Positions 7,047-14,598 of a stretch of 23,859 bases of DNA are shown here, piece after piece (position 1 is the stretch's first letter; the number at the start of each line of letters is the position of its first letter). Origin of the DNA: a virus; IMG/VR virus record IMGVR_UViG_3300009414_000075, positions 1-23,859 of that record. One strand, 5' to 3'. Position numbers and translations under genes: made by a program. The notes under the pieces were generated by a model. It did not search any database. It worked only from the letters and a program-made list of their open reading frames with translations, and was not told where the DNA came from.

Positions 7047-8478
7047 ATATCATCTCCTGTGTCAAAGACACTGTTTCTTGTATTTTAATTGTTTCAGTTA
7101 TCATTTGCAAATATGCTTCTGGTAGAATGATTGTAACCATACTTTGCACGCCATTAATTTGAGTTGTATTTTTATTATTTGTATTTTTAATTGAGTTTTT
7201 AGTTTTATTGGTTTTACTGGCGGAGGTTTTAGTACCATCTTTGTTACTATTTTTATTTTTTTTAGGTCTATTTTTCTTGACGGTTTTATTTTTAGTAATT
7301 GGCTTTTTCTTAACTCCTTTTTTATTGGAGTCGGAGGATTTTGATAACTTGCTGTCATCATTTTTTCCATCTGTTTCTGTACTCTCCTGTTCTGACGTTT
7401 CGGCAGTTTCTTCTTCTTGTTCATTTTCGCTCTCCTGAATATCTTCAACATCTTCATTATTAGTATCTTCAGCTTCTGCTAAATCTTCTTCCATAGTATC
7501 TTCAGATAATTCTTCTGCAACTTCAATTACCTCGGCTTCTAATTCTTCTGCGACTTCAGCTACTTCGGTTTCTAACTCTACTGGTTCTTCTATTTCTTGA
7601 ATTTCTTGTATAGGTTCTATCTCAACAGTTTCTGGTAAATCTACAGGCATTTCAATTTCATTAATCGGTTGAATATCAACCATATTAGGTAACTCTATTT
7701 CAGGCATATCAACTGTTTCAATGGGAGATATACTTATTTCTATATTTTCTATTTCAGGCATATCAATCATTTCTAATTCAGGCATCACCTGAATATCTTG
7801 AATTAAATCTAAGGTTACTTCGGTAGATAAATCTAAACCCCCTATCATAGTTTCAACTACTACTTCTTCTACTATCGGGGCTATATATTCTTCAATAGTT
7901 AAAGTCAAATTAATATTATCTATAAGAGGACCATACCAATTACTGCTATTACCAGTATCATTCCCTGTTATAGTTAAACTAATATTTAAGTCATTAGTAT
8001 TAAATGTCCCCTCTACTTCTTCAGTAAAAGAATAAGTAGACCAGCCATCTTCATAGGGAGCTTCGGTTGTATTAGTTATTATTTCGGTAGTATCAGTAGA
8101 TGATAAAGTAATAACATTAACGATAGTGTCATCCGCCCCACCATAGCACCATTCACTTCCTGTATTTCCACAGCCAATACTTTGAAAGTTCATGTTGATT
8201 TCTTTAACAAGATGATTATCTAATACTTCTGAGATGTCTACATCTTGGCTTATGTTGCCATCTTGGTATCTGAATCTTACACTCTTAGATGCTGAACTAC
8301 TATAGGTATTAGGGTCCCGCTTAACTTTCTCTTGATTACTATCTGATAGTTCCCAGCCAGAAGTGTCAGTCGTAAAGCTATTATTAGTTATTAGGTTGTC
8401 CGTAGTTTCTGCTGCTGATAGGCTTTGGATGAACCACATCAAACTTAACAGGCTTACGACTAGGGTTTTTAATGACAT
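6919..8478 (-). CDS. exported protein: CBM-like domain, acidic tract, then basic tract
   Basis: 519 residues from the ATG at 8478 (MSLKTLVVSLLSLMWFIQSL), with GAGGA placed correctly before it; an ATG at 8490 overlaps that site. A signal peptide ends near SLSA-AET. The next ~170 residues (DNLITNNSFTTDTSGWELSD ... NWYGPLIDNINLTLT) look like a galactose-binding/CBM-type jelly roll with one Cys pair. The middle has repeated MPEIE and I-x-PI-x-E motifs and becomes extremely Glu-rich. It is followed by a Lys/Asn/Ser-rich basic stretch (KKKPITKNKTVKKNRPKKNK). The last ~80 residues are mixed helical and overlap the next gene. The upstream end overlaps the 174-residue exported protein by 95 bases. I recognise no full-length family; the function is unknown, perhaps surface or periplasmic, or a virion fibre with a cleaved leader. 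Confidence 0.8.
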   Translation of the reverse strand: MSLKTLVVSLLSLMWFIQSLSAAETTDNLITNNSFTTDTSGWELSDSNQEKVKRDPNTYSSSASKSVRFRYQDGNISQDVDISEVLDNHLVKEINMNFQSIGCGNTGSEWCYGGADDTIVNVITLSSTDTTEIITNTTEAPYEDGWSTYSFTEEVEGTFNTNDLNISLTITGNDTGNSSNWYGPLIDNINLTLTIEEYIAPIVEEVVVETMIGGLDLSTEVTLDLIQDIQVMPELEMIDMPEIENIEISISPIETVDMPEIELPNMVDIQPINEIEMPVDLPETVEIEPIQEIQEIEEPVELETEVAEVAEELEAEVIEVAEELSEDTMEEDLAEAEDTNNEDVEDIQESENEQEEETAETSEQESTETDGKNDDSKLSKSSDSNKKGVKKKPITKNKTVKKNRPKKNKNSNKDGTKTSASKTNKTKNSIKNTNNKNTTQINGVQSMVTIILPEAYLQMITETIKIQETVSLTQEMIYEQDISAFTSSATYDNLISSSSSRWVRMVDVRPKHTFGGYGR

Positions 8479-8908
8479 TATTATCCTCATCTATAATATT
8501 ACGTTTACGATATTCAGCTATTGCATCATCTCCTATCAAACCATTGACAGGACAAGGGCTTCCAGCTGCAAGCATTGCTTCAAATACACGGATATCTTGA
8601 CAAAGCATAGCCGTAGCGGAGACTTTCATCCCTAATTGAGCTAAGGCCCTAGAAAGTTTAATCATTTGACAGTTTTTATCTACCACTTGAATACCAGCAG
8701 AGATACCAATGAACCCACCTGATACACCGCCTGCTCTAGCTACCACACATATATCAGAGTAAGCCCCTGATGATGACATAGATGGTACGGTTGGAGTGGG
8801 TACTGGCATATCTCGGTAGTGTATATTGGATGTGCTATCAGCCGCATGAAGCGTAGCTGAATAAGCTAGAGTTATTGCAAATACAATAATGTAGAGTAAA
8901 ATTTTCAT
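8384..8908 (-). CDS. small exported four-cysteine protein
   Basis: 174 residues with a clear signal peptide (MKILLYIIVFAITLAYSATL, cleavage after HA, near residues 22-23). The mature part opens with a Pro/Ser segment (YRDMPVPTPTVPSMSSSGAY). Four cysteines follow, at 54, 80, 103 and 119, which fits two disulfides in the periplasm or outside the cell. A conserved-looking core reads VVDKNCQMIKLSRALAQLGM and LCQDIRVFEAMLAAGSPCP. The C-terminal third is polar and disordered-looking and is dual-coded with the signal peptide of the next gene. Its ATG shares a base with the upstream stop (TAATG). Similar exported proteins recur in marine phage fibre regions; their role is unknown to me. A virion surface or superinfection role is speculation. 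Confidence 0.8.
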   Translation of the reverse strand: MKILLYIIVFAITLAYSATLHAADSTSNIHYRDMPVPTPTVPSMSSSGAYSDICVVARAGGVSGGFIGISAGIQVVDKNCQMIKLSRALAQLGMKVSATAMLCQDIRVFEAMLAAGSPCPVNGLIGDDAIAEYRKRNIIDEDNNVIKNPSRKPVKFDVVHPKPISSRNYGQPNN

Positions 8909-9084
8909 TAGTCAGCAGCAGCTATAGTGTTACCAGCTTCTACCCACGCAAGAATCGCTTGGTAATCTACATTTTTATTGTCTAATGGAACATAACAAAC
9001 AACGCCATCAATAGTTGCTTTAACATTTACATTTCCATCGCCTATAAAACCTTGTTGATATTGTGCTGCGGTTACGGTTGCCAT
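8908..9084 (-). CDS. 58-residue fibre-associated small protein
   Basis: MATVTAAQYQQGFIGDGNVN, then VKATIDGVVCYVPLD and YQAILAWVEAGNTIAAAD. AGGAGAAAATAA precedes the ATG at 9084 and the gene ends in a TAATG joint with the exported protein. The short beta hairpin followed by a C-terminal helix with LAWVEAGN is a pattern I associate with tiny proteins beside tail fibre genes of marine phages and cyanophages. The function is unknown, perhaps fibre assembly or attachment. Confidence 0.75.
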   Translation of the reverse strand: MATVTAAQYQQGFIGDGNVNVKATIDGVVCYVPLDNKNVDYQAILAWVEAGNTIAAAD

Positions 9085-9096
9085 ATTTATTTTCTC

Positions 9097-12000
9097 CTAT
9101 ATTTCTGCATCAAATTGTACAAAAGCACTTCCAGATTGAAACACACCACAAGGATGTGTAGCAGTCATTCCTGTTCCACTTACTGTTATATCAGCCTCAA
9201 AACAATCAACATCAAGATAAGTTGCACTAAAACCAGTACTCGTCGGTTGATGACTATTGCTATAGAACCAAGACATAGTTCCTGACTGTGTAGCAGTCGG
9301 AGCTGCTCTAAATTGAGTAGGGAATAATCCCATTCTGGCTCTAGCTAATGTATTATTAGCATTAGCTGAACCTATCAATGGTGGCTGAGTATATTTTTGA
9401 AAGTAGCGTTGACATCTTTCAAAATTTTCTCCATAACTTTCGTGTTGAAATGATGGAATAGTATCTGAGGTATATGAACCGACTTCTAATCGCATTCCAG
9501 TTATTTTAATATCATTGTCAGTAGCATCAAAGAATGAACCAATCCCTGCTGCTGAGTTAGCATTATTAGTAGAAGCCCATGAACTCGCTAAAGTTCCACC
9601 TGTATAAGTTGCTCCAGCATGTAACCACATTCTGACACGCAAACTTTCCGCATTGTCATTGTCAAATTTTCCAGTAGTATCTGCTGCAAAGGATAATATA
9701 TGTTGAGTCCATGAGGTTGCAGAAGTAAAGGTTTTTGCTATATGTCTAGTGTTATCAATATCTGATAATTCTATTACATAAACTTTTGCATCTTGAGCTT
9801 TCATATAAAATGAAATGGTAATGGCTTTAGCACTAGAAAATCCTTTTTCAATCATTTGTAAATTTTGGCCTTCTATTCTCCAATCTAAAGTAAAGAGTTC
9901 TCCTGTCGCTATACTAGTATCTGCTGTAGTGCAATCTAAATGTAAACAATTAGAAAACCCAGCTAAATCTGTGATTGCTGTACGAGCTGATGTAAACCTA
10001 CCTGCACTCGTTGCTCCAATCGTATGTCTTACACGATCTACCGTAACATAGCCTTCATCTCCATCTCCTAATGCAGCTTCCGAAGTACTTCTTTGTGCCA
10101 CTTGCATATCGCCATTTATAATAATCGCTTTAGAATTACGTCTTAAAGAATCTCCACCCGATGCAGTTTCCCAAGCAATCGTGCCAGAACCATCAGTAGT
10201 TAATACTTGACCATCATCACCATCAGCAGTAGGCATTGAAAATGCAACGCTATTAGAAGTTAATATTAATTTACTTCCATCTGATGATACTGATTCCCCT
10301 GCATCATGTAACTGTAATGTTGGACTTCCACCACTATCTGTTAAAAGTAGCCCTGTGTCATGTACATGAGTTAAAGCAATTTCATCATTACCACCAAAAG
10401 ATAAAATCGCACCATCATGCTGTAGCTCTAAGTCTTGAGTTAGAGTAACATCTCCATCTGCCCCTATTGCTATTGCATCTACATCAGAAGCTGAACCTAT
10501 TGTTCCAGCATCTTTAATTATTATGTCATCTACAAATGTAACGATACCTGTACTTGCTATTGTTATAGCTGAAGTGCTTGAAGCAACACCAATCGTTGCA
10601 GCATCTTTCAATACTAAGTCATCTACTAAAGTAACGATACCTGTAGCAGCAATGGTTATAGCGGATGTACTTGAAGCTGAACCAATAGTACCTGCGTCTG
10701 GTACCACAATCCCTGCGTTAAATGTAGCTGCTCCAGCAGCACTCATATCAAAAGTCAATGCTGAAATAGGAGAGCCCCCATCATTACCTTGGAATATCAT
10801 ATCCTTATCACTAACTAACGACTTAATAGTTAGATTATCACTATCCATACTAACGTGACCTACATTAGTACTACCATCTTTAAAGATAACTTCATCACCT
10901 GCTGCATCTAATACAATATCACCTGCTGAATCTAAAGTAACTGTTGTTCCATCGGCCTCAAATGTACCATCAGCAGTTATTGTAATATTTGCTGCTGCCG
11001 CTGCCGCATCGGTAGTTACGATTGATAAAGTTCCATTTGTTCCAGCGGTAAGTACAGCTGTATCACTTGCTGACCCAGTCATAGTAACGACTTTGCCATC
11101 TACAGCCACATCGTCTACAGTAAGAGCTGTCAGAGTACCTAATGAAGTTATATTAGTCTGTGCTGCCGTAGTTAAAGTAACATCAGCAACATAAGTTTTT
11201 ACTCTTGACATGGCAGATTTTCTTTCTGTTCCACTAGCATTATCATCAACAATAATTAAATCAGCATCTGCAAGACCTGCTCCAATATCTGTAGCACCAT
11301 CAATATCTAGTGCACCAACGTCAACTTTATTAGCTGTAGAAATAGTAGCTAATTTACTATCAGCAATCGCAGCACCTGAAGCTACACTTGCGTTAACCAC
11401 AGCATCAGCTGCTAATTGGTCAGCACCCACAGCATCATCTGCAATTTTTGCTTGAGTTACATTATCATCAACAATAGAAGCAGTTACTACTGCACTTGCC
11501 GCTAATTGGTCAGCTCCTATAGCATCATCTGCCATTTTAGCTTGAGTTACATTATCATCAACAATAGAAGCAGTTACGACTGCACTAGCTGCTAATTGGT
11601 CAGCTCCTACAGCATCATCTGCAATTTTTGCTTGGGTTACATTGTCATCAACAATAGAAGCGGTTACTACTGCACTAGCTGCTAATTGGTCAGCTCCTAC
11701 AGCATCATCACCTATCATAGCTTGTTCTACTGCATCATTTGCGATAGTTACAGCACCACCCGAAGCAATACTAACATCACCACTTACTGCAACTTCTTCA
11801 TAGCTAGTGCCATCACTTACTAAAATTTTTGCGGACGTTACATCAGGCATTATTAATTTGCCCCCAACTGTAACATTATCATTAAAAGCAGCTGCTCCTG
11901 CAGCACTCATATCCAGAGTTAAAGCTGTAATACCAGAACCCCCGTCATTACCTTGAATAAGGACATCTTTATCACTAACTAGGGATTTAATAGTTAAATT

Positions 12001-12522
12001 ATCACTATCCATACTGACGTGGCCTACATTAGTACTACCATCTTTAAAGATAACCTCATCTCCAGCAGCATCTAAAATAATATCCCCCGCTACATCTAAG
12101 GTTAAATCTCCTGAACTTAAGTCTATTTCTGTACCATCTATATTTATGTTATCAACCGTAATACCTGCATCAACCGCTAATGCTCCTGATAATGTTAAAT
12201 TACCACTAGCATCTAATACAGTTGCTTTACTAGCTGGTAAACAACAAAATATAGTTTTTGTTCCTGCAGAAAAATCTACTACACTATCGCTATTAGAACT
12301 AGATATGATTGTAGTACGAGCAAGGGTTGAGCTATCTGAAGATAAAGTACCTAAACCTACTTCAAATTCTGCATTTAGTACAATACAGTAATAAGTTGTA
12401 TTACTATTACCAATACCTACAGCAAAAGTTTCAAACCCAGAAACAGCTCCAGCTAAAGTAACTGTGCCAGTACCTGTAGTTGAGGTAGTTTCTTTAACTC
12501 TATCATTAAGAACAAGTGCCAT
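9097..12522 (-). CDS. large repeat-built tail fibre with C-terminal receptor-binding region
   Basis: 1141 residues. The N-terminus (MALVLNDRVKETTSTTGTGT, FAVGIGNSNTTYYCIVLNAE) is a virion-attachment domain typical of marine phage fibres. Residues 119-216 carry the ~100-residue beta module shared with the S74 fibre; a shorter second copy covers about 531-604. Residues 271-375 are 3.5 tandem 30-residue repeats (ADDAVGADQLAASAVVTASI...), and residues 609-701 are three 31-residue repeats (DAGTIGSASSTSAITIA...). From about residue 795 (SKAIIINGDMQVAQRST) there is a lectin-like C-terminal region ending in IPSFQHESYGENFERCQRYF and a distal tail, the usual receptor-binding end. Unlike the other fibre it has no S74 chaperone. 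AGGAGATATAA precedes the ATG. Likely a trimeric host-recognition fibre. Confidence 0.85.
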   Translation of the reverse strand: MALVLNDRVKETTSTTGTGTVTLAGAVSGFETFAVGIGNSNTTYYCIVLNAEFEVGLGTLSSDSSTLARTTIISSSNSDSVVDFSAGTKTIFCCLPASKATVLDASGNLTLSGALAVDAGITVDNINIDGTEIDLSSGDLTLDVAGDIILDAAGDEVIFKDGSTNVGHVSMDSDNLTIKSLVSDKDVLIQGNDGGSGITALTLDMSAAGAAAFNDNVTVGGKLIMPDVTSAKILVSDGTSYEEVAVSGDVSIASGGAVTIANDAVEQAMIGDDAVGADQLAASAVVTASIVDDNVTQAKIADDAVGADQLAASAVVTASIVDDNVTQAKMADDAIGADQLAASAVVTASIVDDNVTQAKIADDAVGADQLAADAVVNASVASGAAIADSKLATISTANKVDVGALDIDGATDIGAGLADADLIIVDDNASGTERKSAMSRVKTYVADVTLTTAAQTNITSLGTLTALTVDDVAVDGKVVTMTGSASDTAVLTAGTNGTLSIVTTDAAAAAANITITADGTFEADGTTVTLDSAGDIVLDAAGDEVIFKDGSTNVGHVSMDSDNLTIKSLVSDKDMIFQGNDGGSPISALTFDMSAAGAATFNAGIVVPDAGTIGSASSTSAITIAATGIVTLVDDLVLKDAATIGVASSTSAITIASTGIVTFVDDIIIKDAGTIGSASDVDAIAIGADGDVTLTQDLELQHDGAILSFGGNDEIALTHVHDTGLLLTDSGGSPTLQLHDAGESVSSDGSKLILTSNSVAFSMPTADGDDGQVLTTDGSGTIAWETASGGDSLRRNSKAIIINGDMQVAQRSTSEAALGDGDEGYVTVDRVRHTIGATSAGRFTSARTAITDLAGFSNCLHLDCTTADTSIATGELFTLDWRIEGQNLQMIEKGFSSAKAITISFYMKAQDAKVYVIELSDIDNTRHIAKTFTSATSWTQHILSFAADTTGKFDNDNAESLRVRMWLHAGATYTGGTLASSWASTNNANSAAGIGSFFDATDNDIKITGMRLEVGSYTSDTIPSFQHESYGENFERCQRYFQKYTQPPLIGSANANNTLARARMGLFPTQFRAAPTATQSGTMSWFYSNSHQPTSTGFSATYLDVDCFEADITVSGTGMTATHPCGVFQSGSAFVQFDAEI
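10420..10698 (-). repeat. three 31-codon tandem repeats in the large fibre
   Basis: Codons 609-701 of the large fibre repeat DA[GA]TIG-x-AS-[SD]-x-[SD]-AI-x-I three times with a period of 31 codons (93 bases). The third copy has diverged most. Probably a beta-helical shaft. Confidence 0.8.
10711..10932 (-). repeat. second, shorter copy of the shared fibre module
   Basis: Codons 531-604 of the large fibre repeat the motif run AGDEVIFKDGSTNVGHVSMD ... SDKD-x-x-x-QGNDGGS found at 11875-12168 and in the S74 fibre. It lacks the ITVDN-IDGTEIDL opening. Confidence 0.8.
11398..11712 (-). repeat. 3.5 tandem 90-base repeats in the large fibre
   Basis: Codons 271-375 consist of a 30-codon unit (x-DDA-[VI]-GADQLAASAVVTASIVDDN-VTQAK) repeated three times and followed by half a copy. 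Copies are almost identical in protein and differ mainly at silent sites. Likely a fibre shaft whose length can change by unequal recombination. Confidence 0.9.
11875..12168 (-). repeat. fibre module shared with the S74 fibre gene
   Basis: Codons 119-216 of the large fibre match codons 151-248 of the S74 fibre at nearly every residue (DNINIDGTEIDLSSGDLTLD ... GITALTLDMSAAGAA), while the DNA differs at many third positions. Confidence 0.88.
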
Positions 12523-12534
12523 TTATATCTCCTA

Positions 12535-12981
12535 TTAAGCTATCCGTATAATGGCGTTGGAAGCATCTGCTGTTGGGAATACTACTGTAAAGTCCCCTGC
12601 TGTAGATGTTTTATCCCCACCAAAATCTAATACTGCCACAGCTTTATCACTTTGTGTATCATTATAAATTAATGCTCCACGAGCTGTAATAGTTGCTGTT
12701 GTCCATGTTTCATCACTAAAATCTAAGTACGCTGTAGTACTAGATGAAGTAGGAGCTACCGCTGTAAGTGCTTGACCTGTTGCTGTATATCCTGTGCCTG
12801 AAACTTCGTTTGATGATGTATATGCTGTGGTTGTAGCACCTAAAGTAGCTGATGAAGTATATAATGCCATTTTAAAAGTATCAGCAGTTGTGTCTCCACG
12901 AGCTACTGTTGTACTAAAAGCATGAATACCATTCAACAACTCAACTTTAAATGATGTACACATTGCTTGAGAGATTGCCAT
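12535..12981 (-). CDS. conserved virion structural protein, unknown role
   Basis: 148 residues starting MAISQAMCTSFKVELLNGIH. The motif series FKMALYTSSATLGA, EVSGTGYTATGQALT, TARGALIYNDTQSDKAVAVL and GDKTSTAGDFTVVFPTADAS, ending IIRIA, marks a family I recognise as very common in tail regions of marine and other tailed phages. It is beta-rich and has no membrane segment. It directly precedes the large fibre gene (12-base gap holding the AGGAGAT site), so a fibre-attachment or minor tail role is plausible but not established. Confidence 0.82.
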   Translation of the reverse strand: MAISQAMCTSFKVELLNGIHAFSTTVARGDTTADTFKMALYTSSATLGATTTAYTSSNEVSGTGYTATGQALTAVAPTSSSTTAYLDFSDETWTTATITARGALIYNDTQSDKAVAVLDFGGDKTSTAGDFTVVFPTADASNAIIRIA

Positions 12982-12983
12982 TT

Positions 12984-13271
12984 TTAAATCTCCAAGAGTT
13001 TAATTAATTCTGAATGCCCTACATTTCGCAGTTTATTCGCTATAGTTGTATGATTAGACTTAATAGCCTTTTTCATATACTGTATTAGAACATGTCTAAT
13101 ATTGTCTTTGTAAGCTTCTGCTTGCTCTTTTAATAAAGGATTAGCATCTTTACCTACATAAATTATTTTTGCTAAAGCCATTTCTGCAATTTGCTCAGGT
13201 GTATGCCCCTGACCTGATGTTGTTACCACGTCATAATCCACACCTCTTATTACTGCTGCTTTATTTTCCAC
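12984..13271 (-). CDS. small helical protein of the tail module, unknown function
   Basis: 95 residues, mostly helical (EQIAEMALAKIIYVGKDANP, LLKEQAEAYKDNIRHVLIQY, NKLRNVGHSELIKLLEI). The start used here is a GTG at 13271 that overlaps the end of the adaptor gene by 11 bases. The ribosome site is unclear because AGTAGG abuts the GTG, so an internal GTG ten codons later is an alternative. Two bases separate its stop from the next gene. The position between a head-tail adaptor and fibre genes suggests an assembly or minor structural role; no family is recognised. Confidence 0.7.
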   Translation of the reverse strand: MENKAAVIRGVDYDVVTTSGQGHTPEQIAEMALAKIIYVGKDANPLLKEQAEAYKDNIRHVLIQYMKKAIKSNHTTIANKLRNVGHSELIKLLEI

Positions 13272-13902
13272 CTACTGGTACCCTCTCTTGTCCATTTCTA
13301 TAAGAATCTCTTCTATTTTTACCTTCACCTAAATTTCTTAATAGCTGTATAGTCTCACTATATTTTGCTGTGTATTGAGTTACTGTATCTGGGTCTTCTT
13401 TCATGAACGCAGCAGCTTCGAGTAATGCTCCATAAAATAATGCTGTATCAAAATTATCCCCCAACCAAGTATTACTAGCAGTAACAATAGTTTCTGGATA
13501 GTAATAATAATGTAATTCAGCACTATAGTTAGCATCTGGTGTAGGCCCTAAAATCATTGTATTATCGTCAAATATAGCATAATATTCAGGTATTCCATAG
13601 AACCCTGAATCAGTATCAGGAAAAGCTTCTCTTATAAAGTTAACATCTTTATTTACAAGAAAGCTATGCTCATTACTACTGTTTATAACAGATATACTAA
13701 AAGTTGATAACCAATCACTAGGTAAAGCAAAATACTTATTTCCTGATGTCATAGTACCTGTAACATTTTTACGTAAATCAGGTAGCTGTACAGTATTATA
13801 TATACGTTGTTCCGCATTCTTAATAAATGTATTTACATCAGTGGTAGTATACTCATTCTCTGTGTAAGATTGTATTGCTGCTACTAATTCAGTATAAGTC
13901 AT
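13261..13902 (-). CDS. head-tail adaptor / tail tubular A-like protein
   Basis: 213 residues. The N-terminus TELVAAIQSYTENEY...VNTFIKNAEQRIYNTVQLPD is the helical opening typical of phage adaptor proteins (T7 gp11 and related tail tubular proteins). It is followed by a beta region (GTMTSGNKYFALPSDWLSTF, GIPEYYAIFDDNTMILGPTP, AELHYYYYPETIV) and a C-terminal helix (FDTALFYGALLEAAAFMKED). Such proteins form a dodecameric ring below the portal and join head to tail. It follows the tagged 55-residue gene by nine bases and overlaps the next gene. There is a second adaptor-like gene at 14599-15279; one may bind the portal and the other the tail hub. Confidence 0.78.
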   Translation of the reverse strand: MTYTELVAAIQSYTENEYTTTDVNTFIKNAEQRIYNTVQLPDLRKNVTGTMTSGNKYFALPSDWLSTFSISVINSSNEHSFLVNKDVNFIREAFPDTDSGFYGIPEYYAIFDDNTMILGPTPDANYSAELHYYYYPETIVTASNTWLGDNFDTALFYGALLEAAAFMKEDPDTVTQYTAKYSETIQLLRNLGEGKNRRDSYRNGQERVPVGGK

Positions 13903-13911
13903 TATTTATCC

Positions 13912-14079
13912 TTATGCCATTGGGCCTCTAGCTTTTTTACCTTTAGTAGCTGCTCCATTACCACGAGTAACTACACCCTCAGTCTTAACATCCTTTTCAG
14001 GATAACCACCTGTACTAGGTGCGGCAACATTTTCAGGTTGCTTGTAAGTTACTTTAGCTCCTTTTCTATCTTTATTCAT
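13912..14079 (-). CDS. 55-residue basic protein with diverged C-terminal tag
   Basis: MNKDRKGAKVTYKQPENVAA, a Pro/Gly linker, then the C-terminus TRGNGAATKGKKARGPMA. The ending matches the RGDGIA-K-RG tag of the genes at 15279-17089 in pattern (RG, Asn or Asp, G, x, A, x, Lys or Arg, G). AGGAG lies six bases before the ATG at 14079; a second ATG at 14082 is too close to it. The protein is small, basic and probably disordered. The function is unknown. Confidence 0.72.
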   Translation of the reverse strand: MNKDRKGAKVTYKQPENVAAPSTGGYPEKDVKTEGVVTRGNGAATKGKKARGPMA

Positions 14080-14088
14080 CATTTACTC

Positions 14089-14439
14089 CTAAGTTGTTGT
14101 AATAGTTACTGACCCTATTTGACCACTACTTTTTAAATTATCTACTAATCCTTCTAATTGTAAAGGATTATTAAGACCGACAGGGTCCCATCCATACTGA
14201 AAATTTCTTTGTGTATCTAAGTTTTTTTCAGGTCTTGGGTCTTTAACAGCTTGCGGATCATCTACAGGATACATACCTTGCATATTCTGTGGATGGTCTG
14301 GCTCCCAACACTCTTTACAAACTTTAATATGGGTATCTTTTGCTTTTATATATAAGTTTTTTAAATCGTGTAGTTTATATTGAAACCCACATCTATCACA
14401 TTCTGCAATCGTATGTTTTGCTGATGCGTACTTACTCAT
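14089..14439 (-). CDS. zinc-ribbon structural-region protein
   Basis: 116 residues. CDRC (Cys14, Cys17) and CKEC (Cys41, Cys44), about 24 residues apart, form a four-cysteine zinc ribbon: AECDRCGFQYKLHDLKNLYI, then KVCKECWEPDHPQN. The next part is Pro-rich (MYPVDDPQAVKDPRPEKN) and the C-terminus is polar (GQIGSVTITTT). Proteins with this ribbon and the DHPQN sequence recur in phage head-tail regions, where they are probably minor structural parts, but the role is not established. The ATG follows the stop of the 49-residue gene directly, with AGGAAGAAG as ribosome site inside that gene. Confidence 0.82.
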   Translation of the reverse strand: MSKYASAKHTIAECDRCGFQYKLHDLKNLYIKAKDTHIKVCKECWEPDHPQNMQGMYPVDDPQAVKDPRPEKNLDTQRNFQYGWDPVGLNNPLQLEGLVDNLKSSGQIGSVTITTT

Positions 14440-14589
14440 TTACTTCTTCCTTGGTTTAGTATGTCCGTAGCCTTTTTTCTTTAAGGCTAAGTGTTTAGCC
14501 ATAGTAGGGGCTTTTACACCTTTACCTGTTTTTTTGTCATACATCATATGAGCTTTAAAAGCTTTTTTCTTCATAACCTTTTTCTTCAT
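14440..14589 (-). CDS. 49-residue very basic protein
   Basis: MKKKVMKKKAFKAHMMYDKK, then GKGVKAPTMAKHLALKKKGY and a final GHTKPRKK. More than a third of residues are Lys or Arg. AGGAGAGATAT precedes the ATG at 14589. There are no cysteines and no membrane segment. It may bind nucleic acid or act in the virion interior, but nothing in the sequence proves this. It does not carry the RGDGIA tag of its neighbours. Confidence 0.7.
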   Translation of the reverse strand: MKKKVMKKKAFKAHMMYDKKTGKGVKAPTMAKHLALKKKGYGHTKPRKK

Positions 14590-14598
14590 ATATCTCTC

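Noticed and set aside
6697-7125. 142-codon plus-strand frame opposite the TM/coiled-coil gene
   Set aside because: Antisense shadow of two overlapping minus-strand genes that both have good starts; no matching plus-strand gene anywhere in the window.
7101-7457. 118-codon minus-strand frame with a Lys-rich product
   Set aside because: It is an alternative frame of the low-complexity Glu/Lys region of the 519-residue exported protein; its residues only reflect shifted GAA and AAA codons.
8479-8490. ATG four codons before the chosen start of the exported 519-residue protein
   Set aside because: It overlaps the GAGGA ribosome site, and the signal peptide is better formed from the ATG at 8478.
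11398-11712. Regular 90-base repeats that could suggest a CRISPR or satellite array
   Set aside because: Repeats are directly contiguous, in frame with a fibre gene, without spacers.
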